Assembly: GCA_902782145.1 (NCBI GenBank)
Contig: CACZLZ010000004.1
Coordinates: 84,121 to 148,120 of the forward strand
DNA length: 64,000 nucleotides
Direction of reading: 5' to 3'
Source: an uncultured Aeromonadales bacterium
Lineage (GTDB): Bacteria; Pseudomonadota; Gammaproteobacteria; Enterobacterales; Succinivibrionaceae
Position 1 is the first letter of the stretch. Each line of letters begins with the position of its first letter. The notes below the pieces were generated by a model. It was not told the origin of the DNA, did no database searches, and saw nothing but the letters and a program-made list of their open reading frames with translations. Below are positions 25,706 through 33,497 of the stretch, piece by piece. Both the position numbers and the translations under genes were made by a program.

Positions 25706-26194
25706 TCAGCAGCCAGTGGTGTCAAGTGTCACCTTGGCGGCAGTGTTCGCATCAGTCGCCTGCTTATAGGTAACAGAACAGGAGTCATCATAACCGTCAG
25801 TGGAGCCATTATGGACATATATAGTCACTGCGTCGGTTCCATCCACGGTTCCAGCCTTGCCAAAATAGTCACCGGTTGCAGTATCAGTAAGATCCAGATC
25901 AAGCACTTTCGTGAGAGTGGCAATATTAGCCTTCGGATAGCCGTACACAATGTCAAGATTATCAGTTCCATTGTTGATCGTGCCGGTAGCACTCTTCTCA
26001 ATGCCCTTGACCAGCGCCTTGCCGTAGGCCAGGCTCTTGGCGGAGTTCAGAGCAGCCTGCACGCCCTTCAAGGAAGCGGCCTTGGCATCACCCTGCAGGT
26101 TCATGAACTTGGGGGCAGCAGTCACTGCCAGAATGCCCAGGATGACAATAACCACAATCAACTCAACTAAGGTGAAACCGGAATTCCTTCTCAT
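25706..26194 (-). CDS. mshA: MSHA major pilin MshA
   Basis: 162-residue type IVa pilin that builds the MSHA fibre. A short leader MRRNSG|FTLVELIVVIVILGILAVTAAPKFMNLQGDAKAA carries Glu+5. A Cys pair closes the C-terminal D-region (SCSVTYK...TTGC). The low charge, Thr/Asp-rich mature domain and the strong terminator right behind fit an abundant subunit. GAGGA lies 8 nt before the ATG, and a 201-bp AT-rich leader precedes it. It lies after mshC, whereas in Vibrio mshA precedes mshC. Confidence 0.93.
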   Translation of the reverse strand: MRRNSGFTLVELIVVIVILGILAVTAAPKFMNLQGDAKAASLKGVQAALNSAKSLAYGKALVKGIEKSATGTINNGTDNLDIVYGYPKANIATLTKVLDLDLTDTATGDYFGKAGTVDGTDAVTIYVHNGSTDGYDDSCSVTYKQATDANTAAKVTLDTTGC

Positions 26195-26395
26195 AACGTG
26201 TTCCTCACTCCTTGAACAAACAACATTTATAACAGTATGGAGCTTACGGACTAGCCATGGGCAACCATGAATGTATTCGGCAAATCAGAAATATTCTTGA
26301 TAAAAATTTTCAGAAAACCACAGTGAACATTATCAGCAAAAACCGGATCCCAGCAAAAAATTTTTCTCTGAATAGTGATCTTGGGGACAGCATGT
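26195..26395 (-). promoter_or_regulatory. AT-rich leader between mshC and mshA, possible mshA promoter
   Basis: This 201-bp interval is clearly more AT-rich than its surroundings and includes a TTATAAA-like -10 candidate about 35 nt before mshA. No convincing -35 is seen. A sigma-54-like GG...TTGCT arrangement here has the wrong spacing. A separate promoter for the abundant pilin is plausible but unproven. Confidence 0.35.
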
Positions 26396-26929
26396 TCACT
26401 GGACTGTGATCCGCCCCTCACTGTTGACGGTAATACTGGTACCCCGGGTGCCCAAGACCACGGTGCAGTCCGTCTTGGCCCGGACAATGGCAATGTCAGC
26501 TCCCGCAGAGCCCCCGCCGCAGAAGGCCACCGCCCCCAGGCTGTCGAAGATCACTGCCTTGCGGTAGTTCTGCTTCCCGTCCACCGCCAGAACCGGATCA
26601 AAGGGGGCCAGGTTCCCCTTGGTGCCGGAGGCGGGGATCACCGCCCCGTCAGTGCAGCTGGCCAGCTCCTGGTGCCAGATCCCGGTGTCGGATATCAGGA
26701 CGGCGGCACAGGTGCCGTCGGAACGGTTCATGTCGATCTCCTGCACCAGGCGCATCCGGGACTCAATCTCCCCGGCCACGATGAGATCCTCGTCATCCCT
26801 CAGTCCGACGAGGGTGGGAGCCACCCCCACAGACAGGACGCCCAGCAGAACCATGACCACCACCAGCTCCGTCAGAGTGAAGCCCAAGCCGGAAGTTCTC
26901 CGCGTCAGTTTCCCGTGCGTCATGATCAT
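26396..26929 (-). CDS. mshC: MSHA minor pilin MshC (GspH-type)
   Basis: 177 residues. The leader ends ...TSGLG|FTLTELVVVMVLLGVLSVGVAP, with Glu+5, and the C-terminal domain is GspH/FimT-like with two Cys near the end (DCTVVLGTRGTSITVNSEGRITVQ). Two ATGs (26929, 26923) are possible; GGGGAG upstream supports the first. It sits between mshB and mshA, 20 bp after mshB. Confidence 0.82.
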   Translation of the reverse strand: MIMTHGKLTRRTSGLGFTLTELVVVMVLLGVLSVGVAPTLVGLRDDEDLIVAGEIESRMRLVQEIDMNRSDGTCAAVLISDTGIWHQELASCTDGAVIPASGTKGNLAPFDPVLAVDGKQNYRKAVIFDSLGAVAFCGGGSAGADIAIVRAKTDCTVVLGTRGTSITVNSEGRITVQ

Positions 26930-26949
26930 GCTGCTCCCCGGATCCCAGT

Positions 26950-27600
26950 TCAGTCGGTCGAACTGTCCCCGGCGTTGTTGATGTAGGTCACCACCTGCCC
27001 GGAAGCCGGACGGTAGGTAAAACTCTTATAACTGCTGGTGGTGGTGCCCGGCTCCCGGTAGTTGCCGCTGCTGTCCTTGTCCAGAGAGATCACCAGATAG
27101 TAGTGGCACAGGGATCCGTAGCCGCTGCCGCTCTTGGTGACATAGTACTTCATGTCGTTCTTGCTGGAGGTCACCTCAGAGAAGTTGTCGGTGGCCTTGG
27201 GCGGGTTCTGAAGAATGCGGTTCCAGACATGGAGACAGCGCCGCGCAGTGAGGCTGCCCGGCTGATAAGCCCGGGAGTCCGAGTCGCTGGTGTCAATGGG
27301 ATAGCCCGGGGACACATCGCCGTTCTCCATCTCTGCGGTGGTGGGGGTGGTGAGGAAGAAGCGGTTGCCGTCATACATGATGGTGTTGACGCCCTCCTCC
27401 CGGGTGCGGCCCTTGGCCTCCCACTGTCCCCGAACCAGGAGCACACCGGTGGCAAAGCCGCCGGCCACGCCCTCAACGCTGGCGTTCTTGGCCTCCTCCG
27501 TCACGTCCAGATAACGTGGCAGCGCCGTCACTGCCAGAATGCCCAGGATCACTATCACAATCACAAGCTCAATGAGCGTAAAGCCGGAATCCTTCTTCAT
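26950..27600 (-). CDS. mshB: MSHA minor pilin MshB
   Basis: 216-residue pilin-like protein, first gene of the pilin operon. The leader MKKDSG|FTLIELVIVIVILGILAVTALPRYLDVTEEAKNAS is near-identical to MshA/MshB N-termini, and Glu+5 is present. The C-terminal domain RCLHVWNRILQNPP...CHYYLVISL has a Cys pair and resembles MshB. The ATG has AGGA about 10 nt upstream. A sigma-54 promoter lies about 135 bp upstream. Confidence 0.88.
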   Translation of the reverse strand: MKKDSGFTLIELVIVIVILGILAVTALPRYLDVTEEAKNASVEGVAGGFATGVLLVRGQWEAKGRTREEGVNTIMYDGNRFFLTTPTTAEMENGDVSPGYPIDTSDSDSRAYQPGSLTARRCLHVWNRILQNPPKATDNFSEVTSSKNDMKYYVTKSGSGYGSLCHYYLVISLDKDSSGNYREPGTTTSSYKSFTYRPASGQVVTYINNAGDSSTD

Positions 27601-27736
27601 TTCTCGGTCCTGTACCTGTATGGTCTCTCTTCCCTGTATGGTTGGTTTGGTTGGTTAATTCTGTCTGCTGTCCGCCGTCTGTCCAGGGGGATCTTCCGGC
27701 GATCGTCCGTCCCGGGCTGTGGGTACCGGGATCAAA

Positions 27737-27752
27737 AGCAAGAGCCGTGCCA
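27737..27752 (-). promoter_or_regulatory. Sigma-54 (-24/-12) promoter of the mshB-Q pilin operon
   Basis: On the minus strand the sequence reads TGGCACG-GCTC-TTGCT, an exact match to the RpoN consensus TGGCACG-N4-TTGCW. The predicted start is near 27725, giving a leader of about 125 nt before mshB. That leader (27601-27724) carries a duplicated CCATACAGG (complement at 27615-27623 and 27633-27641) and an AACC-repeat. Confidence 0.8.
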
Positions 27753-27802
27753 CTGCCCCGGAAAGGAGCCCGGCATCACTGCCTGAGCAAGTGGCGTTCC
27801 GG

Positions 27803-28333
27803 TCAGTCCCCAGTCTTTTCCCGGATCATCTCCAGTCCCCCGTCACTGAAGCGGTAGCGCAGGGTGCCCTCATCGGCGGCCTGATAAAGGCAGGCACCGC
27901 CCCCGGAGAGATCCGGCCGGGCATTGATGCTGCCCAGGATCTCAAAGTCAGCGTCCTGCTGCAGCACCGTCTCCCACAGGCGCTCACACACATTGCGCCC
28001 CTGGTTCTGGCGGGAGCCCACAAACCGGGCGTCCACGGGCCAGCCGGCCCGGTTCATCCGGTAGGCGATGCGGAGCTTACCCTCCCCGGACCAGTTCTCC
28101 ACATCCAGATATTGCTCCGGGCTTTTGCCATGGTTGATCCAGGCGGCATGCACCAGCTCTGTCCGCTCGGCAAAGGCGGAGCGGAGGGACTCCAGGGACA
28201 CCGCCGCAGCGTCGCCGATCCGGGGCAGCAGGCCCCGGAGCCAGGATCCTGTGAGAAGCAAGATCAGGATCAGGGCCGCCAGGAACACCAGCATACGTCC
28301 CTTCCGTTCCTCAGCCTGCTGTTCCCTGTCCAC
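27803..28333 (-). CDS. mshF: MSHA biogenesis protein MshF
   Basis: 176 residues, GTG start with AGGTG 5 nt upstream. One N-terminal membrane segment (MLVFLAALILILLLTGSWL, ~14-32) is followed by a periplasmic domain with ENWSGEGKLRIAYRMNRAGWPVDARF and two Cys (NVCERLW, GGACLYQ). Position between mshG and mshB and the topology match MshF. Its exact role in pilus assembly is not established. It ends the assembly operon, 50 bp before the sigma-54 site. Confidence 0.78.
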   Translation of the reverse strand: MDREQQAEERKGRMLVFLAALILILLLTGSWLRGLLPRIGDAAAVSLESLRSAFAERTELVHAAWINHGKSPEQYLDVENWSGEGKLRIAYRMNRAGWPVDARFVGSRQNQGRNVCERLWETVLQQDADFEILGSINARPDLSGGGACLYQAADEGTLRYRFSDGGLEMIREKTGD

Positions 28334-28389
28334 CTGTCACCTGCTCTCTGATGCCGATCCTTCCGGAACGTCTCCGCCCCGGGAAGGCG

Positions 28390-29619
28390 CTATTTCTTGC
28401 CCTGCATGGCACCGTACATGTCCCACATGGGGGTGAAGATACCCAAGGCCAGCACCAGCACAATGGCAGCCACAATGATCAGGAGGATAGGCTCGATCTT
28501 GGCGGTGAGGCCCTTGAGCTCAAAATCCACCTCCCGGTCATAGTAGTCCGCCACCTCCAGGAGCAATGTGTCCACCTGGCCGGTCTCGCCGCCCACGGCC
28601 ATCATCTGCAGCACCAGGGGGCTGAACATGTCGCTGGCCACCGCCGTCTGATACAGGGACTCGCCCCGCTCCACCCCGGCACACATGCCCAGGATCCGGT
28701 CGGACAGGTAGGCGTTGTCCACCGCCCCGGCCACCAATGTCAGAGCCGTGTTCAGGCCCACACCGGCCTTGAGCATGATGGAAAAGCTCCGGGCAAACCG
28801 TGCCAGCTGGGACCGGAACAGAATGGATCCGATCACCGGCAGCCGGATCTGCCACTTGCCCCACCAGCGGGATCCCTTCTCCGATCGGGTCCACCAGATC
28901 CAGGCAGCGGGCACGGCCACCAGGATGATGATGATGGCCCAGAAATAGTTCACAAAGAAGTTGGAGGAGGCGATGAGGATCCGGGTGGTGATGGGCAGCT
29001 CAGCGCCGAACTTGCTGAACATCTTGGCAAACACGGGGATAACCCAGATGTTCAGGATGATCATGGCCACCACCACAAAGGAGATGACGATCATGGGGTA
29101 GCGCAGTGCGCCCTTGATCCGGCGCTTGGTCTCCACCTCCAGGGAAATGTACTCCGCCAGTTGCAGGAAACTCTCCTCCAGGCGGCCGGTGTTCTCACCC
29201 ACGTTGATCAGGGAGACAAACAGCCGGTTGAACACCTTGGGGAAACGGCTCATGGCCGCCGCCAGGGGCAGACCGCCGGCCAGATCGCTCTCCAGTTTCT
29301 TCAGCACCTCTGACAGGGTCTGGTTCTCAATGGTCTCCGACAGGCCGTGGAGGGCGCTCATGATGGGGATCCCCGCCTTGCTCAGGGAGTACATCTGGCG
29401 GCACAGCATCAGCAGATCGTTGGGGGAGATCCGTTTCCGGAAGAAGCGGGAGAGAAGACCCTGCTTGGGGCCGCCTGCGTCCTTGGCCGGCTGGATCTGC
29501 AGGGGGAACACCCCCCGGGACACCAGGGCCTCGGCCACCGCATTCTCATTCATGCCGTCCAATGTTCCCCGGATCTGGGCTCCGGAGGCGTCGCGGCCCA
29601 CATAGGAATACAAAGGCAT
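28390..29619 (-). CDS. mshG: MSHA pilus inner-membrane platform protein MshG
   Basis: 409-residue GspF/PilC-family polytopic platform protein. The two homologous halves are seen: MLCRQMYSLSKAGIPIMSAL...VGENTGRLEESFLQLAEYI (first) and FARSFSIMLKAGVGLNTAL...MAVGGETGQVDTLLLEVADYY (second). Each ends in membrane helices (IVISFVVVAMIILNIWVIPVFAKM; LLIIVAAIVLVLALGIFTPMW). The ATG overlaps the mshE stop by one base. Confidence 0.94.
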   Translation of the reverse strand: MPLYSYVGRDASGAQIRGTLDGMNENAVAEALVSRGVFPLQIQPAKDAGGPKQGLLSRFFRKRISPNDLLMLCRQMYSLSKAGIPIMSALHGLSETIENQTLSEVLKKLESDLAGGLPLAAAMSRFPKVFNRLFVSLINVGENTGRLEESFLQLAEYISLEVETKRRIKGALRYPMIVISFVVVAMIILNIWVIPVFAKMFSKFGAELPITTRILIASSNFFVNYFWAIIIILVAVPAAWIWWTRSEKGSRWWGKWQIRLPVIGSILFRSQLARFARSFSIMLKAGVGLNTALTLVAGAVDNAYLSDRILGMCAGVERGESLYQTAVASDMFSPLVLQMMAVGGETGQVDTLLLEVADYYDREVDFELKGLTAKIEPILLIIVAAIVLVLALGIFTPMWDMYGAMQGKK

Positions 29620-31331
29620 TACTTGACCACCTCAGACAGGTGCAGCACCTCCTCCACGGAGGTCACCCCCTTCACCGCATAGTCATAGGCCATGCACACC
29701 AGGGGCCGGTAGGAGGGATCCTCCCGGGCGGTGATGGCAAAGCGCTCGGCGTCATTGGATCGGAGGGCGTCCATCATGGGCGGCGTCAGCTCCAGCACCT
29801 CAAAGACGCCGATGCGTCCGCTGTAGCCGGTGAAGTTGCAGCTCTGGCAGCCCCGGCCGTGCATGAACTTCTGCTCCCCCGCCCCGGGGCCGATGACCGT
29901 CTCCAGGAAGGCTTTGTCTGCCGGGTCAATCTCATGGGGCTCCTTGCAGTAAGGACAGATCTTCCGCACCAGGCGCTGGGCGATGACCGTGCGCAGGGCC
30001 GAGGCCACCAGATACCCGGGGGCCCCCATGTCCATAAGGCGCAGTGCCGAGGAGATAGCGTCGTTGGTGTGCAGGGTGGACAGCACCAGATGGCCGGTGA
30101 GGGCGCCCCGCATGCCGATCTCCATGGTCTCCTGATCCCGCATCTCGCCCACCAGGATCACATCCGGATCCTGGCGCAGCACCGCCCGGAGCACCGAGGC
30201 GAAAGTGAGGCCGATCTTGGCGTTGATCTGCACCTGGGAGATCCGGGGCAGCCGGTACTCCACAGGATCTTCAGCGGTGATGATCTTGTTCCCGGCGGTG
30301 TTCAGCTCGCTCAGGGCGCCGTAAAGGGTGGTGGTCTTGCCGGATCCTGTGGGGCCGGTGACCATGATGAGACCGTGGGGCCGGTGCAGCTGGCGCCGGA
30401 ACATGGCCAAGGTCTCCGGGGGCATGCCCACGTCATCCAGCTTCAGCAGGCCTGCGGACTGATCCAGGATACGCATAACCACCGACTCACCGTGCTGCAC
30501 CGGCAAGGTGGAGATACGCACGTCAATGTCATGGCCCTTGACCCGCATGCGGAAGCGGCCATCCTGGGGCAGACGCTTTTCAGAAATGTCCAGTCCCGAC
30601 ATGAGTTTGAGCCGGAGCACCAGGGCCGGGGCGATCTTCACCTCGTTCATCACATTCTCATGGAGAACGCCGTCAATACGCTGGCGGATCCGGAGCACGC
30701 TCTCGTCAGGCTCAATGTGGATATCCGAAGCATGGACCTGGATGGCATCCTCAAACACGGTGCGCAGCAGCTTGACCACCGTGGCTTCGCTCTCCGTGGC
30801 CACAACGTTGGTCTGGCCCATGTCAAAGTCGCTGCCCTTGTACTCCTCCTGGAGCTGGTGGGCGAAGTTCTCAATCTCCCGGGTCTTGCGGTACAACTGA
30901 TCAAAGTACTGCAGCAGTTGATCTTCACGGGCGATGGCCAGGGAGATGTCCCGGGGAGCCAGGATGTTGGACAGGAAGTCCAGGGCCTGGAGATCGGCGG
31001 GATCACTCATCACCACCGTGACCACGTCAGAGCTGTCCACGTTGATGGCCAGGGCTCTGAAGCGCCGGGCATGGACCTCGGGGATCAGGTTCACCGCCTC
31101 AGTGGAGATGGAGACATGGGACAGATCCAGATAGGGGATCCCCAGCTGCTGGGAAAGGAAGTGCAGCAGCCGGTCCTCGTCAATGAAGCCCAGCTCGATC
31201 AGGGCCTTGCCCAGCTTCAGCCCCGACTTCTTCTGGTAGGACAGGGCGTTGACCAGCTGATCCTCGGTGATGATGCCCTCGGCGACCAGCAGGTCGCCCA
31301 GTCTCATCTTCAGTTTGGGACGTGTTGCCAT
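29619..31331 (-). CDS. mshE: MSHA pilus extension ATPase MshE with c-di-GMP-binding N-domain
   Basis: 570-residue GspE/PilB-family ATPase. The N-terminal MshEN domain shows both conserved c-di-GMP repeats: RLGDLLVAEGIITEDQLVNAL (~10-30) and KLGKALIELGFIDEDRLLHFL (~39-59). The ATPase core has Walker A GPTGSGKTTTLYGAL, Asp box ITAEDPVEYRLP, Walker B DPDVILVGEMRD and the His box LSTLHTNDA. A tetra-Cys zinc site follows (CPYC...CQSC). Pilus extension is therefore expected to respond to c-di-GMP, as shown for Vibrio MshE. It starts 3 bp after mshN. Confidence 0.96.
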   Translation of the reverse strand: MATRPKLKMRLGDLLVAEGIITEDQLVNALSYQKKSGLKLGKALIELGFIDEDRLLHFLSQQLGIPYLDLSHVSISTEAVNLIPEVHARRFRALAINVDSSDVVTVVMSDPADLQALDFLSNILAPRDISLAIAREDQLLQYFDQLYRKTREIENFAHQLQEEYKGSDFDMGQTNVVATESEATVVKLLRTVFEDAIQVHASDIHIEPDESVLRIRQRIDGVLHENVMNEVKIAPALVLRLKLMSGLDISEKRLPQDGRFRMRVKGHDIDVRISTLPVQHGESVVMRILDQSAGLLKLDDVGMPPETLAMFRRQLHRPHGLIMVTGPTGSGKTTTLYGALSELNTAGNKIITAEDPVEYRLPRISQVQINAKIGLTFASVLRAVLRQDPDVILVGEMRDQETMEIGMRGALTGHLVLSTLHTNDAISSALRLMDMGAPGYLVASALRTVIAQRLVRKICPYCKEPHEIDPADKAFLETVIGPGAGEQKFMHGRGCQSCNFTGYSGRIGVFEVLELTPPMMDALRSNDAERFAITAREDPSYRPLVCMAYDYAVKGVTSVEEVLHLSEVVK

Positions 31332-31334
31332 GTT

Positions 31335-32525
31335 CTACTTCTTCCTCTGATCCAGTTCTCTGAGGCGCTGCCGGGCAAACCGGGTGGAGGCCTCGGGCAG
31401 TCCCAGGTTCAGCGCCTGGCGGTAGTTGGCCCGGGCCGCCGAGGGGGATCCCTGGCGGTCAAAGGCCACTGCAAGGCCCAGCCACCACTTCCCCTCCCGG
31501 GGCATGATCCGGGTCAGCCGGCTGTAGGCGTCCACCGCCAGCACCGGCTCACTGAGCTCGGTGGCCAGGGTGGCCTCCAGGGCTATGTAATCAAGGTTTT
31601 CGGCGGAGGCCTTGGGGGAGTAGCCTGCCAGGGCTGACAAAGCCTCCTTCTTCCGGCCCTCCTCGGTGAGGATCCGGGCCAGGAGCAGCCGGTAGCTGCC
31701 CCGGGAAGGATCGGTGACGATCCCGTCCCGGAGCACCGCCTTGGCCTCCGGCAGGTTGGTCTCCCCGTAAAGCAGGGAGGCCAGCTTCTCCCGAGCCTTG
31801 GCATCCTTGGGTTCCCGGGCCAGAATAGAGCGCAGGGCCGTCTTCGCTGCGGGGATATCTCCCCGGGAGAGGGCCGTGGCAGCCGTCTTCCGATCCAGTT
31901 CATTCTCCTGGGCCGGGGTGAGCTTCACCTCCTGGACCCGCATGGTGCCGGGCTTCTTCCGGCTCTCCCGGGGAGGCTCAGATACAGCCGCCGTCCGGGC
32001 GCCCCGGCGATCCCGGGAGGAGGCGGCGGGGGGCTCCGGCACCAGGGCGGGATCAGGTCCGTAGATCTCATCCTCCAGGGCCTTCAGCTCCTCATCACTG
32101 ACATCAGATCCCAGGATCAGACTGTCCTCCCGCTCCTTCCGGGCAGCCTCCTCCGGGGAAACCGGAACCATTCCGGAGGCGGCAGCACCCGTGACAGCGG
32201 CGCCGGCAGCACCGCTCCCAGCCGCAGCCGCTCCGGCGCCTCCCGCCTCACCTGGAGCCGCCGAGGCGCCATATCCCGGGGCAGACTGGCCCGGTGCCGG
32301 TTCGCCGGCAGACACCTTGCTTACCTGAGAGGCGGCAGATGGGGCCTGGGGCGCCATACGCTGCCACACCATGAAGCCCAGGGCTCCTGCCAGCAGCACC
32401 ACCGCCCCCGCCAGGACACCGGTGAGCACCGGGGATCTGGCCTCCCGGACCGGATGGTAGACGCCGGGATCTGCGTTCCCCGAACGCTTCTCCAGATCCT
32501 TCAGCATCCTGTTGATGACACTCAT
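31335..32525 (-). CDS. mshN: MSHA biogenesis TPR protein MshN
   Basis: 396 residues, beginning MSVINRMLKDLEKRSG, the typical MshN opening. One membrane helix (VLTGVLAGAVVLLAGALGFMVW, ~31-52) is followed by an Ala/Pro/Gly-rich periplasmic linker and C-terminal TPR repeats (ARNYRQALNLGLPEAS, AAKTALRSILAREPKDAKAREKLASLLYGE). It likely scaffolds MshL/MshM interactions; role by position. The ATG at 32525 is chosen over a TTG two codons earlier. Confidence 0.85.
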   Translation of the reverse strand: MSVINRMLKDLEKRSGNADPGVYHPVREARSPVLTGVLAGAVVLLAGALGFMVWQRMAPQAPSAASQVSKVSAGEPAPGQSAPGYGASAAPGEAGGAGAAAAGSGAAGAAVTGAAASGMVPVSPEEAARKEREDSLILGSDVSDEELKALEDEIYGPDPALVPEPPAASSRDRRGARTAAVSEPPRESRKKPGTMRVQEVKLTPAQENELDRKTAATALSRGDIPAAKTALRSILAREPKDAKAREKLASLLYGETNLPEAKAVLRDGIVTDPSRGSYRLLLARILTEEGRKKEALSALAGYSPKASAENLDYIALEATLATELSEPVLAVDAYSRLTRIMPREGKWWLGLAVAFDRQGSPSAARANYRQALNLGLPEASTRFARQRLRELDQRKK

Positions 32526-32544
32526 GGGCAATTCCCGTCAGGCC

Positions 32545-33453
32545 TCAGATAAGGCCCGACTCCATACAGAAACACAAAGTCAGCAGCAGCAGAAGCAGCA
32601 ACACGACGATGATAAGGTGCATATCCGCCACCGGCGACGGCCCCGCATCCGGGGTGTCCCGGGCGGCAATGCGCACCATGGACGACTTGATCTTGGCCGA
32701 GCCCCGGCCATAGGCCAGCATCAGGCTCTTGTGGGCCAGGACATTGATAAGCCGGGGGATCCCCCGGCTGCTGCGCCAGAGCCTCTTCATGGCCGAGGGG
32801 GTGAACAGGGGATAGCCCTGGTAGCCGGCGATCTTCAGCCGGTACTCCACATAGGCCCGGGTCTCCGGCAGGGTCAGGGGACGCAGGCAGTAGGAGAAAG
32901 TGATCCGCTGCCGCAACTGCCGGAAATGCTCCTGGGCCAGGCGCTGATCCAACTCCGGCTGGCCGAAGAGCACGATCTGGATAAGCTTCTCCGACTCCGT
33001 CTCCAGGTTGCCGAAGAGCCGGATGGCCTCCATGGTCTCGTCAGGGAGATCCTGGGCCTCGTCCACCAGCACCATGACCCGGCGGCCCTCCTTGTGGAGT
33101 TCAATCAGCCGCCGGTTCACTGCGTCAGTAACCGCCAACTCATCCCGGGAGGCGAGATCCTTCAGTCCCAGTTCCAGTGCCAGGGCGGCCCGCATCTCAG
33201 CGGCGGTCAGATAGGGGTTGGGCAGGTAGGCGATCTCAAACTGCCAGCTCCACTCGGCGTTCATCAGCATCCGGAGCACCAGGGTCTTCCCCGTGCCCAC
33301 CTCGCCGGTGACCTTGATGAAGCCCTCACCGCTCTCCAAGGCGGTCTGCAGGACCTGCAGCGCCTCCTGATGGGGAGGCAGCCCGTAATAATACTGGGTG
33401 TTGGGGGTCAGGGCGAAGGGCATCTCCTTCAGCCCGAAGAAGGTCTCATACAT
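32545..33453 (-). CDS. mshM: MSHA AAA ATPase MshM (ExeA-like)
   Basis: 302 residues. AAA ATPase with the ExeA/MshM N-terminus MYETFFGLKEMPFALTPN, Walker A GEVGTGKTLVLRML (~48-61), Walker B VMVLVDEAQDL and sensor FGQPELDQRL. A C-terminal membrane helix rich in Leu (LIIVVLLLLLLLTLCF) replaces the long periplasmic domain of ExeA. It is thought to help the secretin assemble through peptidoglycan. Confidence 0.92.
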   Translation of the reverse strand: MYETFFGLKEMPFALTPNTQYYYGLPPHQEALQVLQTALESGEGFIKVTGEVGTGKTLVLRMLMNAEWSWQFEIAYLPNPYLTAAEMRAALALELGLKDLASRDELAVTDAVNRRLIELHKEGRRVMVLVDEAQDLPDETMEAIRLFGNLETESEKLIQIVLFGQPELDQRLAQEHFRQLRQRITFSYCLRPLTLPETRAYVEYRLKIAGYQGYPLFTPSAMKRLWRSSRGIPRLINVLAHKSLMLAYGRGSAKIKSSMVRIAARDTPDAGPSPVADMHLIIVVLLLLLLLTLCFCMESGLI

Positions 33454-33497
33454 CTGGATCGCGTCCCGGAAAGGGATCGGCGTCTGGGGCCGGGGCC

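Noticed and set aside
26330..26395. Sigma-54-like GG...TTGCT before mshA
   Set aside because: The distance between the GG and GC elements is one to two bases too long for a -24/-12 promoter.
29562..31637. Plus-strand open frame of 691 codons over mshE/mshN
   Set aside because: Complement of well-identified mshG/mshE/mshN; composition is typical of antisense frames in high-GC DNA.
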